64,000 bases of DNA from Reyranella massiliensis 521 (GTDB lineage Bacteria; Pseudomonadota; Alphaproteobacteria; Reyranellales; Reyranellaceae). Positions 7,738 to 14,777 of the stretch are shown in pieces. Location: positions 1-64,000 of the forward strand of contig CAMARK010000011.1 of NCBI GenBank assembly GCA_945860205.1. The letters run 5' to 3'. Each line of letters begins with the position of its first letter. Position 1 is the stretch's first letter. A program made the translations under genes and the position numbers. Below the pieces are notes generated by a model. It was not told the origin of the DNA. It ran no database searches and was given only the letters and a program-made list of their open reading frames with translations.

Positions 7738-9030
7738 ATGCTCGTCGTCGAACTGGCCATCGTCGTTTGCCTGATCGTGGTCAACGGTTTTCTGGCAATG
7801 TCGGAGCTGGCCCTGGTGTCGGCCAAGCGGCCGTTGCTGGAACAGATGGCGCGCGCCGGGTCGCGCGGCGCCGGCGTTGCGCTCGAGCTGACGCGCGAGC
7901 CCGGCCGGTTCCTGTCGGCGGTGCAGATCGGCATCACCCTGGTCGGCATCATCGCCGGCGCCTTCAGCGGCGTCACCATTGCCGAGCGTGCCGACGCCTG
8001 GCTCGAAAGCTACGGCGTGCCGACGCGCTTCGCGGAGCCCGTGGCGTTCGCCGTCGTGATCGTGACGATCACCTATTTCTCGGTCGTGCTCGGCGAGCTG
8101 ATCCCCAAGCAGGTCGGGCTGCGCAACGCCGAGCGGGCCGCGGTGATCGTCGCCCGGCCGATGCAGCTTCTCGCCATGGCCGCCAGTCCGGTCGTGAGCC
8201 TGCTCGACGTGTCGGCCCGGCTCGGCCTGCGCCTGCTTGGCCAGTCGCGGCAGCAGGGAGCGAGCGTCACCGACGATGAAATCAGGACGATGATCGACGA
8301 GGCCGAGCGGACCGGGCTCGTCGAACCGGAGGAACGCTCGATGATCTCGCGCGTCATGCGCCTCGGCGACCGCTCGGTGCGCGCCATCATGACGCCGCGG
8401 CCGGACGTCGAATGGCTCGATCTCAAGGACAGCGAGGACACGATCCGCGATGAAGTCCGCAACGCCAAGCATGGTCGCCTTCTGGTGGCGGACGGCGACA
8501 TCGACGAGATCGTGGGCGCGCTCCCGGTCCGGGCCGCGCTCGTCGCCCTGATGGATGATGGCGTCAGCGCGATGTGGGCGCTGGTCGAGAAGGTGCCGGC
8601 CGTGAGCGACCGGCTGGGCGCAATCGACGTCGTGGAGCAGTTGCGCCAGTCGCCGCTCAACATGGTGGTGGTCGTCGATGAGCATGGCAGCGTCGAGGGC
8701 ATCGTCACCGAAGGCGACATCCTCAAGACCATCGTCGCGGACATCGAGGAGGACGAGGGGCCGCAGATCGTGCAGCGCGACGACGGCTCGCTGCTGATCG
8801 ACGGCAGCTTTCCCATCGACGAACTGGGCGAGCGGCTCGGCATTCCGCTGCCCTCGAGCCACGACTATCACACGGTCGCGGGCTTTGCGCTTACCCGGAT
8901 GCGTCGCCTGCCGAAGGTGGGCGAGTCGTTCCGCCACGGTCTGTGGCGCTTCGAGATTGTCGACGTCGACGGCCAGCGCATCGACAAGGTGCTGGCGGCG
9001 CCGCAGCCGGCGCTGCATCGCGGCGTCTGA
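7738..9030 (+). CDS. CNNM/CorC-type hemolysin-family protein with CBS domains
   Basis: 430 residues. The N-terminal CNNM (DUF21) membrane domain spans about residues 1-160 and contains FLAMSELALVSAKR and VVLGELIPKQVGLRN. A CBS pair follows (IMTPRPDVEWLDL; VVVVDEHGSVEGIVTEGDIL), then the CorC_HlyC domain (about 345-425, DYHTVAGFALTRM). Relatives (CorB/CorC, YoaE, TlyC) handle Mg2+ or Co2+ efflux and are wrongly called hemolysins. The ATG at 7738 follows TTGGAGA. The 135-base spacer upstream holds no clear promoter motif. It is monocistronic and followed by a nested inverted-repeat element. Confidence 0.85.
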   Translation: MLVVELAIVVCLIVVNGFLAMSELALVSAKRPLLEQMARAGSRGAGVALELTREPGRFLSAVQIGITLVGIIAGAFSGVTIAERADAWLESYGVPTRFAEPVAFAVVIVTITYFSVVLGELIPKQVGLRNAERAAVIVARPMQLLAMAASPVVSLLDVSARLGLRLLGQSRQQGASVTDDEIRTMIDEAERTGLVEPEERSMISRVMRLGDRSVRAIMTPRPDVEWLDLKDSEDTIRDEVRNAKHGRLLVADGDIDEIVGALPVRAALVALMDDGVSAMWALVEKVPAVSDRLGAIDVVEQLRQSPLNMVVVVDEHGSVEGIVTEGDILKTIVADIEEDEGPQIVQRDDGSLLIDGSFPIDELGERLGIPLPSSHDYHTVAGFALTRMRRLPKVGESFRHGLWRFEIVDVDGQRIDKVLAAPQPALHRGV

Positions 9031-9050
9031 CGTGCGGCGACAAGTCGCCG

Positions 9051-9235
9051 CTAGAGTCCTTCCGACTGGTATCGAATCGCCTGATCTGGCGGACAAAACA
9101 ACCTCATGCTGAGGAGCCGTGCGAAGCGCGGCGTCTCGAAGCATGGGCTGCAGCATGACTGGTTCCCACCCTTCGAGACGGCGCTGCGCGCCACCTCAGC
9201 GTGACGTGAGTTTGGGTGAGTCGGAAAGACTCTAG
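9051..9235. repeat. Nested inverted-repeat element (185 bp) with 17-bp termini
   Basis: The ends CTAGAGTCCTTCCGACT (9051-9067) and AGTCGGAAAGACTCTAG (9219-9235) are inverted repeats matching at 16 of 17 positions. Inside, 9101-9206 is a second large palindrome: CCTCATGCTGAGGAGC pairs with GCCACCTCAGCGTGACG, and CGTCTCGAAG pairs with CTTCGAGACG. The inner part matches the widespread CCTCATGxTGAGGAGC/GTCTCGAA intergenic palindromes of Rhizobiales. No open frame is present. It fills most of the 284-base gene-free spacer. Confidence 0.75.
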
Positions 9236-9314
9236 AAGAGCAACCGCTGGTCGCGCGCGGCTCGGCGCGACGCGCCGTCCTTGCACACCGGCCCGCCGTC
9301 GTTCCGCCGGAGCC

Positions 9315-9929
9315 CTACCTTCCTTTCGCCTTCAGCCAGGCATCGATCACCGCAATTTCCTTTTCCTGCGCCGTGATGATGTCCTGCGCCAGCTTCTTGA
9401 CCTCCGCGTCCTTGCCGTTGGCGAGATCGACCTTGGCCATGTCGACGGCAAGCTGATGGTGGGGCCGCATGTGGATCATGAAATCGAGATCGGCGTCGCC
9501 GGTGAACTTCATCATCGGCATCCCGTCCATCATCTTCATCATGGCGGCCTTGTAGCCCTTGGTGGAGGCCGAGTCGCTCGGATCGGGGGCCATCATTTTC
9601 ATGTCCATGCCCGACTTCATTTCCATGCCCTTCATGTCCATGCGCTTCATGTCCATGTTCGTCATCATGCCCATGGCCTTGTGCAGTTGGGCACTGCAGC
9701 CCTTCTCGTCTTTCTTCGCCATCATGTCCTTGGCGATGTCCATTTCCTTCATGACCGCCATCTTCTTGCCGGCGTCCGTCATGGTCATCATGGAGTCGTT
9801 GGCGGCCTTCATGCTGGCCTCGGAGCAGGTCATGCCGGCCATTGTGCCGGAAGTCTGGGCAAAGGCCGGGACTGCGCCGAGCAACGCGGTCGAGAGAGCG
9901 ACGCAGATTAGCGGGCGGATCATCCTCAT
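9315..9929 (-). CDS. Exported Met-rich DUF305 protein (probable metal-binding)
   Basis: 204 residues: signal peptide 1-24 (cleavage after AFA), a Met-rich centre (repeats of MDMK, MEMK and MDMKMM about residues 90-115), and a DUF305 domain at the C-terminus with DFMIHMRPHHQLAVDMAK followed by a long amphipathic helix. The His-His and Met clusters resemble periplasmic copper or silver binding proteins; DUF305 proteins often sit in copper-resistance clusters. Metal binding is inference. GGAAGGAA precedes the ATG. An exact EcfG promoter lies about 50 bases upstream and faces a second one for the divergent small-peptide/DUF302 pair. Confidence 0.82.
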   Translation of the reverse strand: MRMIRPLICVALSTALLGAVPAFAQTSGTMAGMTCSEASMKAANDSMMTMTDAGKKMAVMKEMDIAKDMMAKKDEKGCSAQLHKAMGMMTNMDMKRMDMKGMEMKSGMDMKMMAPDPSDSASTKGYKAAMMKMMDGMPMMKFTGDADLDFMIHMRPHHQLAVDMAKVDLANGKDAEVKKLAQDIITAQEKEIAVIDAWLKAKGR

Positions 9930-9980
9930 GGCGGTTCCTTCCGGGTGGTTACGGTCAATTGATTGATCGGGCTCGGATCA

Positions 9981-10005
9981 AACGCACGGGCACGCGCCAA
10001 GTTCC
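9981..10005 (-). promoter_or_regulatory. EcfG-type promoter of the DUF305 gene
   Basis: Minus strand: GGAAC at 10005-10001, 16 bases, CGTT at 9984-9981. Full consensus match, with the -10 box about 50 bases before the start codon at 9929. Its -35 box is 19 bases from the -35 box of the divergent promoter. Confidence 0.72.
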
Positions 10006-10024
10006 GCGATTGCAGGCAAGTCGG

Positions 10025-10049
10025 GGAACTACCGGCCGATCCGTGCGTT
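10025..10049 (+). promoter_or_regulatory. EcfG-type promoter of the 42-residue peptide and DUF302 genes
   Basis: GGAAC at 10025-10029, 16 bases, CGTT at 10046-10049. Full consensus match. The next start codon, at 10113, is about 57 bases past the expected transcript start. Confidence 0.72.
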
Positions 10050-10112
10050 GCCCCGTTGGGTTGGGAGGCCCGCTCGTCAAAGCCCGCCCAAACCTTTCTG
10101 AGGAGTACGAAC

Positions 10113-10241
10113 ATGATGGGCGGCAGCGACGGCTGGGGGATGGGTTGGGGAATGGGTGGCTTCGGCGGGATCGGGACGATCGTGGTCGTGTTGGTCGTCC
10201 TGGGTATCGTCTTCTTTGCGTTGCGGCGCCGGAATTCGTGA
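10113..10241 (+). CDS. 42-residue Gly/Trp/Met-rich single-span membrane peptide
   Basis: Begins MMGGSDGWGMGWGMGG and continues with one hydrophobic segment (about residues 19-36) ending in three Arg, a typical inward stop-transfer. AGGAG lies 7 bases before the ATG. The Gly-Trp-Met head would face the periplasm, a composition seen in short peptides of copper or heavy-metal gene clusters, often annotated as SHOCT-like though the SHOCT helix is absent here. It is the first gene after an EcfG promoter and is probably co-transcribed with the DUF302 gene 61 bases on. Its function is unknown. Confidence 0.7.
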   Translation: MMGGSDGWGMGWGMGGFGGIGTIVVVLVVLGIVFFALRRRNS

Positions 10242-10302
10242 CCATCGGAGTTCGTGACCGAGGGCAGGCCCGTCCGCATCCCGACTCCGTTGAGGTATTC
10301 GA

Positions 10303-10689
10303 ATGAAATATTATATTTCCAAGGTCGTGAGCGGCGGCTTCCCGGCCGTCGTCGAGCGCGTCGTCGAGGCCCTCAAGGCCGAGGGTTTCGGCGTCCTGAC
10401 CGACATCGACGTCAAGGCGACGATGAAGAAGAAGCTCGATATCGACTTCCGCGATTACCGGATACTCGGCGCCTGCAACCCGCCGCTGGCCCACGAGGCG
10501 CTGACCGCCGACGACAAGATCGGAACCATGCTGCCGTGCAACGTGATCGTCCAGGACCTCGGCGGCGGCCGGATCGAGGTCGCCGCCATCGACCCGGCGA
10601 TATCGATGCAGCAAGTCGGCAATCCGGCGCTCAAGACGATCGCCGAATCGGTCACCGGCAAGCTCGGGCGGGTCATCGCCGCCATCTAG
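10303..10689 (+). CDS. DUF302 domain protein
   Basis: 128 residues, all DUF302: VVERVVEALKAEGFGVLTDID at the start, then YRILGACNPPLAHEAL and MLPCNVIVQDLGGGRIEVAAIDP, including the conserved Cys of LGACNP and of PCNV. There is no signal peptide. The fold is a small alpha/beta domain of unknown function, often linked to thiol, metal or heat stress loci. It lies 61 bases after the small membrane peptide gene and probably shares its general-stress promoter. Confidence 0.85.
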   Translation: MKYYISKVVSGGFPAVVERVVEALKAEGFGVLTDIDVKATMKKKLDIDFRDYRILGACNPPLAHEALTADDKIGTMLPCNVIVQDLGGGRIEVAAIDPAISMQQVGNPALKTIAESVTGKLGRVIAAI

Positions 10690-10736
10690 CGCGGGACAGA
10701 TCGTCGTCGTTGCCGACGGCCAGAGCGTGACCGCGC

Positions 10737-11303
10737 CTACCGGAAACGGTCTTCCAGCTCCGCCCAGCGCGACGAACCCTCCTTGAACACGACCAGGAAC
10801 AGCTCGCGGAACAGCCGCTCGATCCGGGGATCGTTCGGGCCCGAAGCGTCGGTCCAAGCCGTGGTGTAGGACAGCATGCGGTCGTTCCGGCAATAGATCG
10901 CATAGACGTAGAACACACCCGGCTTTCCGGGGCGGAAGCGCGCGGGTTCGCCGGCGCAGACCGGATCGGCGTTGAGGTTGAGCGCCGGATCGAACACCAG
11001 CACCAGCCGATAATCGGGCCTGGGCGCCGGCGCGGGCCGATCATAAGTGAAGGTGAGCGCCGGCCGCGGCTTGGCCGATTGCATCATCGGCAGCAGCGTG
11101 GCTGCTACAGTGGCCGGATCGACGCCGGGGAAGGGGTTGCCCGCCAGCACGACCTGGAACGGCTTGTTGTCGGTGGCGGACCAGAACTCGCGATAATCGT
11201 ACTGCGGCGCGTAATAGGCGCCGCCAACGGTGGCGGCGACAGCGATTGCCGGCAGCACGATCAGGGAGACGAGCGCGACTGCAATCCGGCGGGGTATACG
11301 CAT
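10737..11303 (-). CDS. Exported protein of unknown function
   Basis: 188 residues with an N-terminal signal peptide or anchor (RRIAVALVSLIVLPAIAVAA). The mature part contains PDYRLVLVFDPALNLNADP, FYVYAIYCRNDR and DPRIERLFRELFLVVF, which look like a conserved domain I cannot name. Two Cys at about 123 and 142 could form a disulfide in the periplasm. The ATG at 11303 has CCAGGAG upstream; the frame also extends to 11357 without support. It converges with the DUF302 gene and is followed on the other side by the rpsT terminator. Confidence 0.7.
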   Translation of the reverse strand: MRIPRRIAVALVSLIVLPAIAVAATVGGAYYAPQYDYREFWSATDNKPFQVVLAGNPFPGVDPATVAATLLPMMQSAKPRPALTFTYDRPAPAPRPDYRLVLVFDPALNLNADPVCAGEPARFRPGKPGVFYVYAIYCRNDRMLSYTTAWTDASGPNDPRIERLFRELFLVVFKEGSSRWAELEDRFR

Positions 11304-11386
11304 GGGAAACTCCTGGTTTGAGCCCCGCCTATGAACCTGGGGCCCAGGTCGCGCCAATCAGGCTTCCGTGAGGCTTGTGTGAATGC

Positions 11387-11417
11387 AAAAGAAAACGCCG
11401 CTCGGATGAGCGGCGTT
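11387..11417 (-). terminator. Rho-independent terminator of rpsT
   Basis: On the minus strand, AACGCCGCTC pairs perfectly with GAGCGGCGTT around a 4-base loop and runs into a U-rich TTTTCTTTT tract. It lies about 30 bases after the rpsT stop. Confidence 0.88.
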
Positions 11418-11445
11418 CATATCCACTGAAGAAGAGAGGCGTGGC

Positions 11446-11709
11446 TCAGGCCATCGCCTTGATGCGCGCGCTGAGGCGCGACACGCGACGCGAGGCGGCA
11501 TTCTTGGTGACGATGCGCTTGATCGCGCCACGCTGGATCTCCGGCTGCGCCGCGCGCAGCGCTTCCTGGGCGGCCTTCTTGTCGCCGCCGGCGATCGCTT
11601 CCTCGACCTTCTTGACCGAGCCGCGGATGCGGCTGCGCCGTGCCGTATTCACGGCAGTGCGGGTCTCCGTCTGGCGGGCGCGCTTCTGGGCCGACTTGTG
11701 ATTAGCCAT
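11446..11709 (-). CDS. rpsT: 30S ribosomal protein S20
   Basis: 87 residues, starting [13 protein letters not shown] and highly basic throughout, with the helical [11 protein letters not shown] and [18 protein letters not shown] of S20. It binds 16S rRNA early in 30S assembly. Length and composition are standard for alphaproteobacteria. The terminator behind it makes it a single transcription unit. In many alphaproteobacteria rpsT lies beside dnaA; here it neighbours a DNA methyltransferase instead, so the locus has been rearranged or the replication origin lies elsewhere. Confidence 0.97.
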   Translation of the reverse strand: MANHKSAQKRARQTETRTAVNTARRSRIRGSVKKVEEAIAGGDKKAAQEALRAAQPEIQRGAIKRIVTKNAASRRVSRLSARIKAMA

Positions 11710-11784
11710 TTAGTCCTCGTTGCTCGAAGCGCGCGCTTATACGGGCCGCATGGCGACCGGTCAAGAATGCCAAAACAGGCGTAA

Positions 11785-12684
11785 TCATGGTTTGACCGCC
11801 TTGCGCGCATATTGAATGCGACGATTGGATGCCGCCACCTGCTCCGGATCGACCTCGAAGCCGACATACGAACAGCCGAGCTTGAGGGCGGCTATGCCGG
11901 TGGTCCCCGACCCGGAGAATGGGTCGAACACGATCACGTCTTCTCCGGTCTTTCCGTAGGCTTCGATGCATCGACGGGGAAGCTCCTCCGGGAAGCGGGA
12001 GAAGTGAGCAAGCCCGTCGACTTTTTCATTGCCGAATTCCCAGACGCTGGCGACCGGCGGAGTCACGCGAAACGAATGGCTTTCGTTTTTTGCGAAGAGA
12101 TAGATTGCCTCGTGCTGCCGATGCGGCCGGCGGCAGCGGCCCTCCGGCATGGCGTTGCGCTTGCGCCAGATAACCTCGCCTCGCGAGAGATATCCGGCAT
12201 CCGAGAGTGCGATGACGAGGCGATACGGCAAGGCAAGGAGATTGCCATATCGCAACCAGCCTTCATCCTTGTCGATGAAGGCCTTCCGTTTGGCGCGGGG
12301 CTTCGTATAGGCGGAATTGCTCGACTTGAGGCCGTCCTTGCCGGGCCCGAGCGAACTATAGGCTCTGTCGTCCAACCGCCATTTGACCGGGGTGTTGTAG
12401 GCGTCCCCCAGGTTGATCCAGACAAGCCCATCGGACTTGAGCTTCGGCATGAAGGCCGTGAATATCGCCACGAGGGCTCGCAGATAATCGCGGGGATCCT
12501 CCTCCACGCCGGTGCCGGACGAGGTGCGCTGTCCCCAATATGGCGGCGACGTGACCAGCACATCGATGCTCTCGTCGGGAAGTTCCCGGATGAGTTGCGC
12601 GCAATCTCCAAGGACCACTTCGTCCAACCGGAATGGACCAAGATTGCCCGACCGCTTTTTCTCCAAGGTGGTGCTCATGCTCAT
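11785..12684 (-). CDS. Beta-class DNA methyltransferase (N4-cytosine or N6-adenine), apparently solitary
   Basis: 299 residues. The catalytic motif IV, TSPPYWGQR (residues 45-53), precedes the S-adenosylmethionine motif DPFSGSGTTG (254-263), the permuted order of beta-class methyltransferases. Residues 100-200 between them form the target-recognition region. SPPYW is most often seen in N4-cytosine enzymes, while CcrM uses DPPYN, so this is not the cell-cycle methylase. No restriction endonuclease, controller protein or specificity subunit lies nearby. Its base composition appears less G+C-rich than its neighbours', suggesting acquisition. It sits 1 base downstream of the antiporter gene but may have its own promoter. 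Target sequence unknown. Confidence 0.88.
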   Translation of the reverse strand: MSMSTTLEKKRSGNLGPFRLDEVVLGDCAQLIRELPDESIDVLVTSPPYWGQRTSSGTGVEEDPRDYLRALVAIFTAFMPKLKSDGLVWINLGDAYNTPVKWRLDDRAYSSLGPGKDGLKSSNSAYTKPRAKRKAFIDKDEGWLRYGNLLALPYRLVIALSDAGYLSRGEVIWRKRNAMPEGRCRRPHRQHEAIYLFAKNESHSFRVTPPVASVWEFGNEKVDGLAHFSRFPEELPRRCIEAYGKTGEDVIVFDPFSGSGTTGIAALKLGCSYVGFEVDPEQVAASNRRIQYARKAVKP

Positions 12685-12685
12685 C

Positions 12686-14416
12686 CTAGCCCAGAGGCAG
12701 CACGTCCTTGATGATGCGCTGGGCGATCTCGTCCTCGCCCATCACCACGAGCTCGGCGCCGAGACCGCGCAGATAGTCCACCTCGGCGTCGGTATGCGCC
12801 CGCGCCATGACGCGGATCGACGGGTTGGCCTTGCGCGCGCGTTCGATCAGGTTGCCGGCCTCGAACGGGTCGGGGATGGCGGAAATCAGCCATTTCGCAG
12901 CCGGTAGGTTGAGCTGCTCCAGGGTTGATTCCTCGCCCGCAACGCCGCTGATGGCCAGGATCCCGCGTGCCTTCAGGGCTTCCACGTGTGCCTCGTCATC
13001 CTCGATCACCAGCAGCGGCACGTTGGCGGCCTTCAGCGCCTCGGCGATGCGGCTGCCGACGCGGCCGTGGCCGACGATAACGGCGTGACCTGTCGGCGCG
13101 GCCGGCGTCTCGCCGGGGGCGGGCGGGGCGGGGACCTTTGCCTTCGCTTCGGCCTCGGCGGCGCGGCGCGTCATGCGGTCGAGCAGCAGGAAGATCAGGG
13201 GATTGACCAGGATGGAGAGCAGAGCGCCGGCCACGATCAGGTCGCGGCCGCGCGGCGGCATGATGTCGAGCTGGACGCCCAGCACCGCCAGGATGAAGGA
13301 GAACTCGCCGATCTGGGCCAGGCTGGCGGCGATGGTGAGGGCCACCAGGTTGGAATGGCCGAAGGCGCGCAAGATCAGGTAAGCCGCCGCCGACTTGCCC
13401 AGCACGATGATCAGGAAAGTCGCCAGCACCGTCAGCGGCTCGGCCACCAGGACGCTGGGATTGAACAGCATGCCGACGGAGACGAAGAACAGCACGGCGA
13501 AGGCGTCGCGCAGCGGCAGCGTCTCGCGCGCCGCCTGCTGGCTCAGTTCCGACTCCGCCAGCACCATGCCGGCGAAGAAGGCGCCCAGTGCAAAGGAGAC
13601 GGCGAAGAGATGCGTGGCGCCGAAGGCGACGCCTAAGGCAATTGCCAGCACGGCGAGGCGAAACAGCTCGCGTGAGCCGGTGTGCGCCACATAATGCAGC
13701 AGCCAGGGAATGGCTTTGCGGCCGACTACCAGCATGAGCACGACGAAGGCCGAGACCTTCAGCGTCGTGACGCCCAGCGTGCCCCAGAGGCCGGCGACGC
13801 CGAGCAGGCCTTCCAGCCAGCCGCTCGCCACAGGCGTCGCGGCCGTGCCGCCCATCAGTCCGGCCAGCGGCGGGATGAGGACGAGGGTGAGCACCATCAC
13901 CAGGTCCTCGACGATCAGCCAGCCGACGGCGATGCGGCCGCGGTCGGTCTCGACCAGGCGGCGGTCCTGCAGCGCCCGCAACAGCACGACGGTGCTGGCC
14001 ACCGAGAGGGCGAGACCAAAAACGAGACCGGCGCCGAGAGTCCAGCCCATCAGCAGCGCGAGGCCGATGCCCATCGCGGTCGCCACCGCGATCTGGCCGA
14101 GCGCGCCGGGCACCGCGATGGTCTTCACCGACATCAGGTCTTTCAGCGAAAAATGCAGCCCGACGCCGAACATCAGCAGGATCACGCCGATCTCGGCCAG
14201 TTCGGTGGCGAGCTTGCCGTCGGCCACGAAGCCCGGCGTGAAGGGACCGATCATGACTCCGGCCAGCAGATAGCCCGCGATCGCGGGCAGGCGCAGCCGC
14301 TGGGCGATGAGGCCGAAAATGAAAGCGAGGCCGAGGCCCGCCACGATGGTGGCGATCAGGGGCGTGTCGTGCGGCAGAACGCTTACTCCTCGGCTGGCAG
14401 GATGATCCCCAATCAT
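12686..14416 (-). CDS. ybaL: YbaL-type K+/H+ antiporter (CPA2) with TrkA-N domain
   Basis: 576 residues. Residues 18-400 form the CPA2 exchanger with about twelve spans (AGYLLAGVMIGPFTPGF, LAEIGVILLMFGVGLHFSLKD). The cytoplasmic end is an RCK_N Rossmann domain (HAVIVGHGRVGSRIAEALK). This is the YbaL/KefB type of monovalent cation:proton antiporter in the inner membrane, gated by nucleotide binding. The start is uncertain. ATG at 14416 is the usual choice, but GAGGAG sits 8 bases before a CTG at 14377 that would give MPHDTPLIATIV, the family's normal N-terminus. The ATG lies within a palindrome. Confidence 0.88.
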   Translation of the reverse strand: MIGDHPASRGVSVLPHDTPLIATIVAGLGLAFIFGLIAQRLRLPAIAGYLLAGVMIGPFTPGFVADGKLATELAEIGVILLMFGVGLHFSLKDLMSVKTIAVPGALGQIAVATAMGIGLALLMGWTLGAGLVFGLALSVASTVVLLRALQDRRLVETDRGRIAVGWLIVEDLVMVLTLVLIPPLAGLMGGTAATPVASGWLEGLLGVAGLWGTLGVTTLKVSAFVVLMLVVGRKAIPWLLHYVAHTGSRELFRLAVLAIALGVAFGATHLFAVSFALGAFFAGMVLAESELSQQAARETLPLRDAFAVLFFVSVGMLFNPSVLVAEPLTVLATFLIIVLGKSAAAYLILRAFGHSNLVALTIAASLAQIGEFSFILAVLGVQLDIMPPRGRDLIVAGALLSILVNPLIFLLLDRMTRRAAEAEAKAKVPAPPAPGETPAAPTGHAVIVGHGRVGSRIAEALKAANVPLLVIEDDEAHVEALKARGILAISGVAGEESTLEQLNLPAAKWLISAIPDPFEAGNLIERARKANPSIRVMARAHTDAEVDYLRGLGAELVVMGEDEIAQRIIKDVLPLG

Positions 14417-14424
14417 ATTTGGGG
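14407..14424. promoter_or_regulatory. Palindrome CCCCAA-N6-TTGGGG at the ybaL start
   Basis: Perfect 6-bp arms around TCATAT. It contains the ATG at 14416. If translation truly begins at 14377, it is a likely operator about 30 bases upstream of the start; if at 14416, it is an mRNA hairpin over the start codon. Confidence 0.45.
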
Positions 14425-14462
14425 TTGTTCAGCCTCCGTGCAACCGAGCAGTTCTACAGGCG

Positions 14463-14777
14463 CTACGCCGGCGGGATCGTATAGCCGTTGCGCCGGAGGA
14501 GCTCTTCCATCGTGCGGACACCGCTGTCATGACGGCCGGCGATGCAATCGATCTCGGCGGATTTGCGCGGCATATCCCAGCCGCCGCCACCTTCGCTCTT
14601 GCTGCCGCCATGGCGGACCCAGAATTCGATGAGCTGCTGGCAACGCGTCAGGGGATCGCTGCTCAAGGTTTGGACGTTGGCAACTTGGGCAACGGCGACA
14701 CCGGTTGCCGCCAGGAGCGCGATGACAGCGAGAGGCGATCGGATCACGGGTATGCGGATCATGGCTAGGCGGATCAT
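14463..14777 (-). CDS. Small exported protein, coupled to the ClpP-like gene
   Basis: 104 residues. The N-terminus repeats MIRLA-MIRIP-VIRSP from a 15-base microduplication, then continues as a signal peptide ending in VAVAQ. The mature part has Cys at about 46 and 78 and a WVRHGGSKSEGGGGWD stretch. The ATG overlaps the stop of the upstream gene (ATGA), so the two are translationally coupled; a second ATG at 14762 is an alternative. I do not recognise the family. The coupling suggests that it works with the ClpP-like periplasmic protein. Another hypothetical reading is a secreted Cys-bridged peptide. Confidence 0.65.
   Translation of the reverse strand: MIRLAMIRIPVIRSPLAVIALLAATGVAVAQVANVQTLSSDPLTRCQQLIEFWVRHGGSKSEGGGGWDMPRKSAEIDCIAGRHDSGVRTMEELLRRNGYTIPPA

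Noticed and set aside
7738-9030. Hemolysin
   Set aside because: The CNNM-CBS-CorC_HlyC architecture belongs to cation-handling proteins; the hemolysin name is historical.
9051-9235. Insertion sequence
   Set aside because: It is only 185 bp, with no transposase frame; at most a miniature element.
11785-12684. Type II restriction-modification system
   Set aside because: No endonuclease or controller protein lies beside the methyltransferase; the neighbours are rpsT and an antiporter.
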